This document shows positions 36,789-44,800 of a stretch of 64,000 bases of DNA, piece by piece. The notes beneath the pieces were generated by a model that did no database searches, was not told the DNA's origin, and saw only the letters and a program-made list of their open reading frames with translations. Every line of letters begins with the position of its first letter. The first letter of the stretch is position 1. Both the position numbers and the translations under genes were made by a program. Source of the DNA: G963422705 sp963422705 (GTDB taxonomy: Bacteria; Poribacteria; WGA-4E; WGA-3G); the NCBI GenBank assembly GCA_963422705.1, contig OY730443.1, positions 248,001 through 312,000 of the forward strand, given 5' to 3'.

Positions 36789-37616
36789 TTAATAACTGGT
36801 TTTGACATCACCCCAACTGGTGGTTAATTTGTCTTTGACATCCACATCAAAGCCGCTTGCGTTCGTGACGAGGATGCTATCTACGCGCCCCATCGCCCAA
36901 CTTTCGTGCCAGATGCCAACTGTTCCAGCCGTTTGATAAGTCGCATCATCGCTTTCAAGAATCGGGGCACCGAGTGAGTTAGAGCTCGCGAACAAATCCG
37001 TCACTTCATCAAGTTTCATATACCAGATTTTGACGTTGCTGCCCTTAACCTCAACACGCCCCAAATAGGCGACGGCATTCGTCTGATCCAACCCGCCCCC
37101 TAATCCATGTGCCACGGCGGCTAATTCCTTACCACCGTTTTCGCATCCACACTGATCCAGACAGTTTCCGGACGGACAGCACCCATCGGAAAGGTCCATG
37201 AAGAGGACTTTGGAAGTTTCGTTGTAACCGAAGACAACGAGATAGCCTTTATCATCGCCTTTTCTACGGAATTGTAAGCCAACACTATCATCGTCGCCAA
37301 AAGAGAAGAGCATCTGGATAATGCCATCACTAAAATTATTAACGCCGGGGAGCTCCGTATTGCCTGAGATACCGCATCCTTCCGCGGTTTGCACCATGGC
37401 TGCCTTACCACCGAGTTTACCACCGTTAAAATCGCCATCTGCCCAGATAGTTCCCGGATTTTCAGGCTTATACTTTTTGATATCGTTTACCCCGGCGTTC
37501 GGTTTCGCTTCCTTAGAACCGGGTTCAAAGTCCGCATAGAAAACAACTTGACTATTCGCTGTCAAAGCAAAAAATAGTATCAAAGCCCCTATCAAAAAAA
37601 AGAATTGCGTTTTCAT
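36789..37616 (-). CDS. Secreted protein, Cys-rich laminin-G-like (paralog 1)
   Basis: 275 residues with a signal peptide (1-22). The beta-rich body VGLQFRRKGDDKGYLVVFGY suggests a concanavalin-like jelly roll. A cysteine-dense insert DGCCPSGNCLDQCGCENGG lies near residue 143. The C-terminus is TSWGDVKTSY. The protein at 39178 has the same plan and almost the same Cys insert, so these are tandem paralogs now separated by element E4. I do not recognise the family; an extracellular binding role is a guess. E4's left-end hairpin lies 12 bp upstream of the start. Confidence 0.7.
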   Translation of the reverse strand: MKTQFFFLIGALILFFALTANSQVVFYADFEPGSKEAKPNAGVNDIKKYKPENPGTIWADGDFNGGKLGGKAAMVQTAEGCGISGNTELPGVNNFSDGIIQMLFSFGDDDSVGLQFRRKGDDKGYLVVFGYNETSKVLFMDLSDGCCPSGNCLDQCGCENGGKELAAVAHGLGGGLDQTNAVAYLGRVEVKGSNVKIWYMKLDEVTDLFASSNSLGAPILESDDATYQTAGTVGIWHESWAMGRVDSILVTNASGFDVDVKDKLTTSWGDVKTSY

Positions 37617-37627
37617 CTCTTATCTTC

Positions 37628-37667
37628 GGTGTTTCCTCCCCTGAATTCATTCAGGGGAGGAAACACC
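37628..37667. repeat. Left-end hairpin of E4
   Basis: A perfect 19-bp inverted repeat with a 2-nt centre, GGTGTTTCCTCCCCTGAAT and its complement. The core CCTCCCCTGAAT resembles the E3 left end CCTCCCCCGAAT. Confidence 0.85.
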
Positions 37668-37790
37668 GCTCCTATAGTAAAAGTTGAGGCGTGTTAGCAC
37701 GCTAAAATCAGAACGCTTCGCCCCTGTGGTTAATCGTTTGTTTCCCATACTGTATATCGAAAACAAACCATTTGCGTTAACGCCAGCAAG

Positions 37791-37818
37791 AGCGTAGGGC
37801 GAAACCGCCGTTTCGGCG
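37791..37818 (+). repeat. Palindrome A, copy 3 (disrupts isrB of E4)
   Basis: Reads AGCGTAGGGCGAAACC then GCCGTTTCGGCG, 28 nt. Its removal restores the isrB frame. It creates the tail RRNGGFALRS in the interrupted protein. Confidence 0.85.
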
Positions 37819-38313
37819 GGTTAAACCGTATTTGACATGCTTAATCAATGTATTTTTGACTAAGCCTTTCCCTAATACAGTGCCACCCACACGTGTGCGT
37901 TTACCGCCTTTCGCTTCCTGTTGCCTATGGAGCTCTCTTCGCTTTATCGGTATCGGTGAAACACACAGTAAGTCGATGTTATCAGGGACACCGGAACCGC
38001 CAACCGTGTGATACGCCAAGCACCAACTATCTACACAATGAGCGTCAAAGGTTTCTGATAACTTCTTCGAGGACTTCTTGAGACCTAACCTCTCGCGTAT
38101 TTCTTTCGTCTCCCACCCTTGTAAAGTTAACAGTTCCCACCGTTTACGGATTTCGGTATAGAACCACTGTTTACCGACTTCCAAAGGACTAAACGATTGA
38201 TTCCACTTCTTTGCACGGTGTATCGTCCGCGCCTTAATATCTTCAACGCAGACATGCGTGAGTGGATAGAGTTTAGAAGCCAATCAAGAATCCTTAACTT
38301 CCAATCCCATCTC

Positions 38314-38339
38314 GCACGCGTGCCAGCAGGGACGCGGGC
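38314..38339. repeat. Palindrome D inside isrB
   Basis: GCACGCGT, a 10-nt centre and ACGCGGGC form an imperfect palindrome in the isrB bridge region. Both strands translate to the same peptide ARVPAGTRA. Related IsrB-type proteins, as I remember them, have LPPST-like residues here, so it may be an in-frame insertion. Confidence 0.4.
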
Positions 38340-38699
38340 TTTGTTCGCAAGACGGTTCGTCCGGTTCTTGCGATTCGGACATTTTCGTGAACGCCGACTT
38401 CTACGCAACTCTCGACGCTTTGCCACTTTCTTACCGACACCCCCGTGAGCATCTGCCTGAACATTCAAATAGGTATGAGATTCTGATTTGACGGTAAAGC
38501 CTTCTTTCTTGCTACCGGGTTCTACACCGACGACGATATTTTGTGTGTATGCGTCTTCGGTAGCATAGTTAAGCCGGATACAGAATATCCCATTAGACCA
38601 ATAGGGCGTGGCGAAACCTTTCTTAATCAGCACGCCCGCCTTGTTCGCATGCGTCGGCATCAACAAGGCGCCTGTTTGACTCGTCACCGGAACAAACAT

Positions 38700-38911
38700 C
38701 GTTTGTAATCTCCCTTACGGGTTGTATATTGCCCCTTCCAGAGCGCAATATCGTAGCGTGAATCGGACGAGGGGAGTATCCGAAACATTGTTTAGGCCAC
38801 CACGCCCAGATAAAGCGATATTTTACTGTAGAAAATAGTTTAACCTGTGGAGTGAACGTTTGGTATACGCTTCGCACAAGCCCCCGACTTCTGTCGCGGG
38901 TTATTGACATA
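38700..38911 (-). ncRNA. Probable omega-RNA of isrB (HEARO-like region)
   Basis: About 210 nt between the element end and the isrB start show no conserved protein. In IscB/IsrB elements this segment encodes the omega-RNA, with the guide taken from DNA just outside the end. Here that flank is the minus-strand sequence reading into 38911 from 38930. It starts with a CCCGCGAC/GTCGGGGG hairpin and ends GGGAGATTACAAACG before ATG 38699. Position and length support the call; the fold was not computed. Confidence 0.5.
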
Positions 38912-39177
38912 GATATCTCCTTTATCGTTATAAAATAGTATCGATAACACAGCACAGCACAATGATAGATACTGAAATATAGAATTGAAATCGTGTACAG
39001 TGAGTGAGTCAACTTAATCATGAAGATTATAACCTTGTGGACGCCGCGGGCAGATGCCTTCGTTTGAACGGCGTCCACAAGCGGGAATTCAGGAGGGAGG
39101 AGTGCAAGAGAAAAAGCACCCCCGCTTCCACTAGCAACAGAGCGTTGACGTTCACCGTTTTCCAAGAACATCACTTT
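38912..39177. other. Gap upstream of E4 with a long hairpin
   Basis: No gene is supported. A perfect 13-bp inverted repeat (CTTGTGGACGCCG and complement, 39034-39046 and 39069-39081, 22-nt loop) may terminate the paralog 2 transcript. AAAGGAG with an ATG 6 bp later (minus strand, near 38920) points into E4 and may be a ribosome site separated from paralog 1 by the insertion. Confidence 0.45.
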
Positions 39178-40011
39178 TTAGTAACTGCTTTTGACATCGC
39201 CCCAGGTTGTGGAGAGTTTGGCATGCGGTTCTACAGCTGTCGTCGAGAAGCCGTCCGGGCCTGTCACAAGAATACTTCCGACTCTGCCATTTCCCCAACT
39301 TTCATGCCAAATTCCGACAGAACCGGGGCCCGCATGTTCAGCGCCATCGAACTCCGCAACCGCGTCACCGAGTTCGTCTGAATTCACAAAGATGTCAGGC
39401 ACATCGGCGAGCGGCATATACCATACCTGGATGAGGGTATCCGTAACTTGAATACGTCCGAAATAGGCGACGCTGTTATCTTGCGATAAGTCCGCCCCTA
39501 ATCCGTGTTCAACCCCGAGGAGTTCATTACCACCGTTTTCGCATGCACACTGGTCCAGACAATTACCGGAGGGGCAGCATCCATCTGCAAGACTCGCGAT
39601 GATGATTTGGGCGGTTTCGTTGTAGCCAAAAGCGACGAGGTAGCCCTTATCCTCACCGACGCGCCGGAATTGGAATCCGACACCATCATCGTCTTGCCAG
39701 GAGAAGACACCTTGAATAATCCCGTCCGTGAAATTATCAACACCCGGTAAAGGGGTATTCCCAGAGGCGCCGCATCCCTCCGTAGTCTGATGTAAGCCCC
39801 CTTCACCACCTTCCGGGAAATCTGAGGCTTCCGCCCAAACGGTGTCGGCGTTTTCAGAAACGTAATTCGCAGCATCGTTGACGGCGGCATCCGGCACTGC
39901 ATCTTGCGAATCTGCCTCAAAATCAGCGTAGAAAATCACCTGCGCACTCACTGAACTGAGAAGAATAACTGAAAATAGCGCAACGAACATCATAAGGCTG
40001 GTTCTTTTCAT
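39178..40011 (-). CDS. Secreted protein, Cys-rich laminin-G-like (paralog 2)
   Basis: 277 residues with a signal peptide (1-23, ending VSAQ). It aligns end to end with the protein at 36789: ADFEADSQDAVPDAAVNDAANY, VGFQFRRVGEDKGYLVAFGY, DGCCPSGNCLDQCACENGG, VGIWHESWGNGRVGSILVT and the final TTWGDVKSSY-type tail. The two cysteine inserts differ by one residue, showing strong constraint. AAAGGA lies close upstream of ATG 40011. The function is unknown; it is probably extracellular. Confidence 0.7.
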   Translation of the reverse strand: MKRTSLMMFVALFSVILLSSVSAQVIFYADFEADSQDAVPDAAVNDAANYVSENADTVWAEASDFPEGGEGGLHQTTEGCGASGNTPLPGVDNFTDGIIQGVFSWQDDDGVGFQFRRVGEDKGYLVAFGYNETAQIIIASLADGCCPSGNCLDQCACENGGNELLGVEHGLGADLSQDNSVAYFGRIQVTDTLIQVWYMPLADVPDIFVNSDELGDAVAEFDGAEHAGPGSVGIWHESWGNGRVGSILVTGPDGFSTTAVEPHAKLSTTWGDVKSSY

Positions 40012-40280
40012 TTTGTAGTTCCTTTTATCGATTAGATAGTAAGCAAACTAAAATAGCCTGCACAAGATATGTGAATCCTGCTAATGTGCTACCTTTAGCA
40101 GGAGTGTTTCGTATTCCCTACTTCCATCCTCAATCAGTGGATAATCAAGCGCTTTGAAGGCGAAAGTAGGATATTATTAATTTAGCAAAAAGGCATATTT
40201 TTATCAAATTCTTCGGTGTCAAAATCCCCTTGCTTTAGCTGGGGGATGTAGACACCGTCTATAGTTGCGTCGAAAATAAC

Positions 40281-40310
40281 TTAGACTTTCGCCTCATAAT
40301 ATGGTATACT
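40281..40310 (+). promoter_or_regulatory. E2 internal promoter
   Basis: TTAGAC (40281-40286), 18 bp, TATACT (40305-40310), as in E1. Confidence 0.55.
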
Positions 40311-40315
40311 AATAG

Positions 40316-40409
40316 TATCAAGTTGGGGCAGACATGTCAAGCGTAGTCGCAAGGCTACGTGTCTGCCTACCCACTTGATAGGGGTTAAAAACTTGATACT
40401 TGATATCCC
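40316..40409 (+). ncRNA. Structured tnpB leader RNA (E2)
   Basis: 94 nt, nearly identical to the E1 leader. Differences fall mainly in the single-stranded stretch between the outer and middle stems (GTTGGGGCAGACA against GTAGGCAGACA). Confidence 0.58.
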
Positions 40410-40686
40410 ATGAGAAACACGAAACATAAACTTTTTTACGATAACTCTCTGAAGCGTCTGCATGACGAGTGTAATATCTGCGGTGTTGTGCGAAACCACT
40501 TCATTGCATTGTGTATGCGATATTACCGCAGATATGGTAAGGGACTTTCGTATTCCAAGATGTCTGCACATTTGACGACACTCAAGAAACTTGAGAAATA
40601 CAAGCATTGGCATATCCCTTACTCGTGGGCGTTACAAAATGTTTTGAAACGGTTATCACAATCTTTCCGAGAAATGAAAACACTCG

Positions 40687-40713
40687 AGCGTAGGGCAAAA
40701 CCGCCGTTTTGCG
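40687..40713 (+). repeat. Palindrome A, copy 4 (in-frame in tnpB of E2)
   Basis: AGCGTAGGGCAAAACC then GCCGTTTTGCG, 27 nt, absent at the same site in E1 (CTCG directly joined to GCAGAGG). The arm change GAAAC to AAAAC is matched by GTTTC to GTTTT, so pairing is kept. Confidence 0.9.
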
Positions 40714-40928
40714 GCAGAGGACATCCGCAATTCAAGTCGTGTAAGAAACACAAAGGTATGACGCTTCGTGGTGAACAGATTAAGTTAGAATGCCTACTAC
40801 CTAAACAGAAAAACTCATAAACCACCCGACGTATCGTATTCGTCTTAACGGACATTGGTATCGTTTTGCCTTACACAGAACCATAGAAGGCAAAATCAAA
40901 CAGGTTCAAGTCACAAGAGACGCACTCG

Positions 40929-40953
40929 GTTAGAACCGTATACCGTTCTATCG
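40929..40953 (+). repeat. Palindrome C (25-nt insertion in tnpB of E2)
   Basis: TAGAAC and GTTCTA arms around CGTATACC, absent from E1 at the same site. It shifts the frame and introduces TAG. No other copy was seen in the window. Confidence 0.8.
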
Positions 40954-41099
40954 GAGATATGTATCTTACGCTCACTGAAGACTATAGCGAAGTCACCCCC
41001 GAACCCAAGACAGGTAAAGCTGAAGGGTTCGATATGGGTATCAAAGACTTCCTGACTGGCAGTGATGGTGAACGCTACGGTTCTCCGATGTTCTACACA

Positions 41100-41123
41100 A
41101 GGTAGCAAGCAACATGCTTGCCA
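41100..41123 (+). repeat. Palindrome B, copy 1 (24-nt insertion in tnpB of E2)
   Basis: AGGTAGCAAGCAACATGC then TTGCCA: GTAG overlapping a GCAAGC/GCTTGC hairpin. Absent from E1. Confidence 0.88.
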
Positions 41124-41156
41124 CAGAACGCTGATAAGTTAGCGAACGCACAAAAA

Positions 41157-41180
41157 AGGTAGCAAGCAACATGCTTGCCA
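41157..41180 (+). repeat. Palindrome B, copy 2 (24-nt insertion in tnpB of E2)
   Basis: Identical to the copy at 41100 and in the same orientation, 33 bp away. Absent from E1, where CACAAAAA joins directly to GCGCAT. Confidence 0.88.
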
Positions 41181-41868
41181 GCGCATTCTCGTAAAGTCAA
41201 AGGTTCTCATAACAGAGAGCGTGAACGTAAGAAGGTCGCTCGTATTCATAAAAAGACTGAAAATCAGAGAACCGACTACCAGTGGAAACTTGCCATAGCA
41301 CTGTGTCAAAAGTTTGATATTCTGTTCTTTGAAGACCTTAATCTTGACGGAATGAAACGGCTTTGGGGTAAACAGGTTTCCGATGTTGGCTTTGGTGAGT
41401 TCATGCAGAAACTGAAACACCAGAGCAAAAAGCGGATACGCGCTGTGTTGAAGATTAGTCGGTGGCCTCCGACAAGTAAAAGCTGTTCTGTTTGTAATCA
41501 TAAAAAGGATAATCTCACGTTAGCAGAGCGTGAATGGACGTGTCCGAAGTGTAAGACGCACTTGGATAGAGACCAAAACGCTGCGATGAACATTCTCAAG
41601 GAAGGGATAGCTTCCTTTGGTTTAGGAGACGTAAGCCCCATTGTTTTGCTTGGCAAAATCGTTGGCTACTCCGTTGAAGCAACCAGTCCGCGAAACAAAG
41701 GAGAGCGCTACGCTTCTGAAATCCACAAACGCTTTCGCATCACTTTGCGGAAGCCCCCATGCTTTAGCTGGGGTTCTATCACCAAATTAAGAATTATTCA
41801 TGAGGAGATTCAGCGGCATCACACGCACCGAAGGAAACCGCGCTAAGCAAAACAGCGAGTTTCCCTGT

Positions 41869-44800
41869 TCACGCTTCCGTCAACTCAGACGGTAACCCGT
41901 CAGTAATTTCAGTCGACGCGACACTGACATAAACCAGTCGTTTTATCACGGTAATAAGTTCATCCGGTTCTGCAAACCACTCATTTGCGTCATTGATGAT
42001 GCCACTCTCCTTGTCCCGCGTCACCTTGTACCTATCAATTAACCACTCCAGGGGCGTCCGCCCGTTAACCACATACCGATGCGCCTCCGAAGGAATACCA
42101 GATACACGCGTCTCCTCATTGATGATAAGCGTCTCTTTGCTCATCTTATCCGAAAACCGCATCGCTTTTGAACTCAATCGAAAATTACCCGTCGGGGCAT
42201 CCACGGAAAGGGGGTACGCCTCACACGTCTCATAATTCAGGTGGAGCCGCGCGAGCGCCGCACCCGCATCCGAAAACGCGCCGAAATCAGGCGCAAACGG
42301 AATGCGTGGTAACATCTTCGAAACATCATTCGCGAACCTTTCACGATACACCGACGAATGCAATACGCCGTAAACATAATCGAAAATCGCATCCTTCGTG
42401 ATGCCGTCATCCCGATAATGCGCACGGAACGCCGCCAGCGCGGTATCCGATATGTTGTCAAGCCGCCCGCCGCTGGGTGGGTATTCCCACCGCGGAAAGC
42501 ATTGGCATCCGTTGTTTAAATTGAGGTCCGGCATGACATCGGTGATGAGCGCAGAAAACGGCTTTTTGGAACCGATAGTCGGCACACATATCACGCGGTT
42601 TTCACTCGACAAGGAAGGAAACATCCTGTCCATCCGGTGTTTACTCTGTGAGAGCGTATAATCCGCGTAACAATTCGTGGGCACAAAGGGGCGATAGCTC
42701 ACCTTTCGAAGGTATTCCGCTTTAAAGTCAACCCTTTTCTTTTGTTCGAGTCTCTTTTTCAGCTCTGCTCCCCACTTAATATGCTGTCTTGCGTTGTGCC
42801 GGTGTACTACCTCATCCACAGTCAGTTCAGGATTTTCCTCAAGTTCAGAAAGCGCGCCGAGGTACTCTTTCGTCATGCGTCGGGCGTTTTCGAGGCATGC
42901 GTCGTGAGAGAAGTTGTAGAGATAGGCGTCCCTACCGGTTGCATACCCGCGTGAATACAACTTAAATATCGCATCGTCTGCCTTGCCCGCCTTTGTCTCC
43001 TTGGTGCCCATCGGATAAAACCGCGCAAACGCATCGCTCCGCTGGTTAACCCAATCGTGATGCGCGTTCGGCGTAATTGTCTGCCAATCGCTGAACCCTT
43101 TGATGGAGCCCGCATCCCGCAACGCCGTTAGCTTCTGCTCGCGCGTGAGGTAATCCCCGATATCACGGTATCGGATTTCACACCTTTTCGTCCTGCTTTT
43201 TTTTCGATTTTTCTGCTGTTTTTGGCAATCCGCTGATAATCTCGTCGAAGATTTCTCATGTTTTCGTCGTGCTAAGCGATGGGGGTTTTTTACCAAGATG
43301 ATGATGGCAACCGGGGCGCGGGAACCGCTGCCGAATACCTTCCCCCCTTCACGACGCGACACCTCACCTTGGGTTCGCTGATTCCCTCGAAGGTGTAGCA
43401 CGTAAATAGAACTGAATTCGGAGGCGAGACACGCCCGGAGCCCCGACTCGGCGTTCCCATCAACCCACGAACCGTTGGTAACGAAGGCGATAACCCCCTC
43501 TTCACCAATCCTGTCGCTTGCCCACCGGAGTGCCAGTTTGTAGGTGTCGTAGAGACTATTCTTATTGGTTACTGTCGATGCCGCGGCATAGGTGTCCCGG
43601 ATGCGTTTTTCAAGCGCCGGATAGTGCACATTAGGGTTGTCGTCGGCAGCACTCCTCTGCTTCGCGGACCACGGTGGGTTACCGACGATGACACGGATGC
43701 CCCGTTCCTGTTGGTTTTCGGTGCGTTTGTTGTTATCCATCAGCCAGAGCAGGGGTTCTGTCTCTCTGTCCAGAATTGGTGTTGTGTTGAGCGTGAAGGT
43801 ATCGGTGAGGGCGATGCCGTTGAACGGTTGTTTCTCAAGTCCCGTCTGCGCCAGAGACGACGCAGCCCCTTCAGGGCGCCGGCTGCGGAAGGCTTCCTCG
43901 ATATTGATGGCGGCGATGTAATAAGCGAGGAGTACGATTTCGTTGGCGTGCAGTTCATGAGCGTATTTCCGTTCCACGTCCGTGGGCGCGATGAGTTCAG
44001 ATTGGAGCAGGCGCGCCAGAAAGGTGCCGACGCCGGCGAACGGTTCGAGGATATGCACACCTTCATCGGAGATGCTTCGTCCGAATTCATCGCGCAGCAC
44101 ATCGTCGGCGCTTTTCAAAATGAAGTCGACGATGTCAACCGGTGTGTAGACGATACCGAGTCGTTCCGCCTCTTTTTTTAGCGCCGTGGCGAAAAATTTC
44201 TCGTAGAGTTCCAACAGCACGCGCTGTTTGCCTGCGCTGTTATCGATGCCGCGGGCGCGCAGGCGGACGCTGTCGTAAAAGCCTTCCAACTCCCGCGTCT
44301 CGTCTAAGAGTCCGAATTCCGCGAAATCGGCCCGGAGCGTGTCCAGCGCTATCGCCACCGGGTTGCTAGAGGCGAATGTGTCATTCTCAAAGAGTGCGTC
44401 GAAAACGGGGTTTGTGATGATATGCTGCGCCATCATATCGATGGCGTCGCCGCGCGTGATAGCGCCATTTATCGCGCTTTTGAGTTCGGTATGGAACGCG
44501 TCAAACCATTCTTGCAGCGCCGTATTTGCTGGATGTCGCAGTAATCCCTCAATGCGTGCGACGACGCGCAAGAAAATATCGGCGACGTCCTTCGCCCAGC
44601 TCTCCCAATATTTTCTATCGCCGCACTGTTCCACGATTTGCGCGAAGATAGCGTCCGCGGGGATATCCAGCGGCAACGTCAGCTGTGAGGAAAACGCCGC
44701 ATCGCCGTTAAACTCGCCCTTAAACTCGCCCTCAAAGATGATGCGTTGGGTGGGCGTCGTGTTGATGTCGATGCTGTTGATTTCCGCGTTGAGTCTATCG

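Larger units (their letters stand above)
37620..38699 (-). pseudogene. isrB: IsrB-like (HNH-less IscB) RNA-guided nickase gene, broken
   Basis: The N-terminal PLMP-type domain starts MFVPVTSQTGALLMPTHANKAG. RuvC-I is VVGVEPGSKKEGF, and the arginine-rich bridge helix is KRRELRRSRRSRK. RuvC-II is VCVEDIKA and RuvC-III is FDAHCVDSWCLA, only about 62 residues apart, so no HNH domain is inserted, the hallmark of IsrB. Two lesions break it: a one-base frameshift near 38275 (LRILDWL to SKLYPLTHV) and a 28-nt palindrome A at 37791-37818. Removing the latter restores KYGLTLAGVNANG and a frame that runs to 37620 across the left-end hairpin. The intact ancestor would have been about 350 residues, normal for IsrB. 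Confidence 0.85.
37628..38911 (-). mobile_element. IS200/IS605-type element E4 (isrB)
   Basis: It lies between the hairpin at 37628-37667 and the right-type end at 38881-38911. The latter, read on the plus strand (ACAAGCCCCCGACTT, TTGACATA), matches the E3 right end base for base over most of its length. isrB reads from the right-type end toward the left-type end, the reverse of tnpB in E3. This fits known OMEGA biology: IscB/IsrB guides lie 5' of the gene, TnpB guides 3'. The element separates two paralogous secreted protein genes. Confidence 0.8.
40199..41783 (+). mobile_element. IS200/IS605-type element E2 (decayed copy of E1)
   Basis: Very similar to E1 over both ends, the promoter, the leader and most of tnpB. 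It is about 100 bp longer than E1 because of four palindromic insertions. The left end lies 188 bp upstream of paralog 2 and the right end 86 bp past the restriction-modification gene. Confidence 0.88.
40410..41846 (+). pseudogene. tnpB: tnpB of E2, multiply disrupted
   Basis: Compared with E1 it has a premature TAA at 40818 where E1 reads NERNHPTYR. It also has a 25-nt insertion (frameshift plus stop), two 24-nt insertions each bringing an in-frame TAG, and a 27-nt in-frame insertion encoding ERRAKPPFC. The 3' part (from about 41175) still reads RuvC-II, zinc ribbon and RuvC-III, and continues past the right end into flanking DNA to 41846 because the ending PRNKGERYASEIHK lacks a stop inside the element. 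It cannot make a nuclease. Confidence 0.9.

Noticed and set aside
38623..39174. Minus-strand frame of 183 codons covering the isrB upstream region
   Set aside because: It crosses the element end and overlaps the isrB start in another frame. The translation looks random, and the region is better explained as omega-RNA plus flank.
15341..40713. Palindrome A copies as a CRISPR array
   Set aside because: They are single copies many kb apart with no spacers between them and no cas genes.
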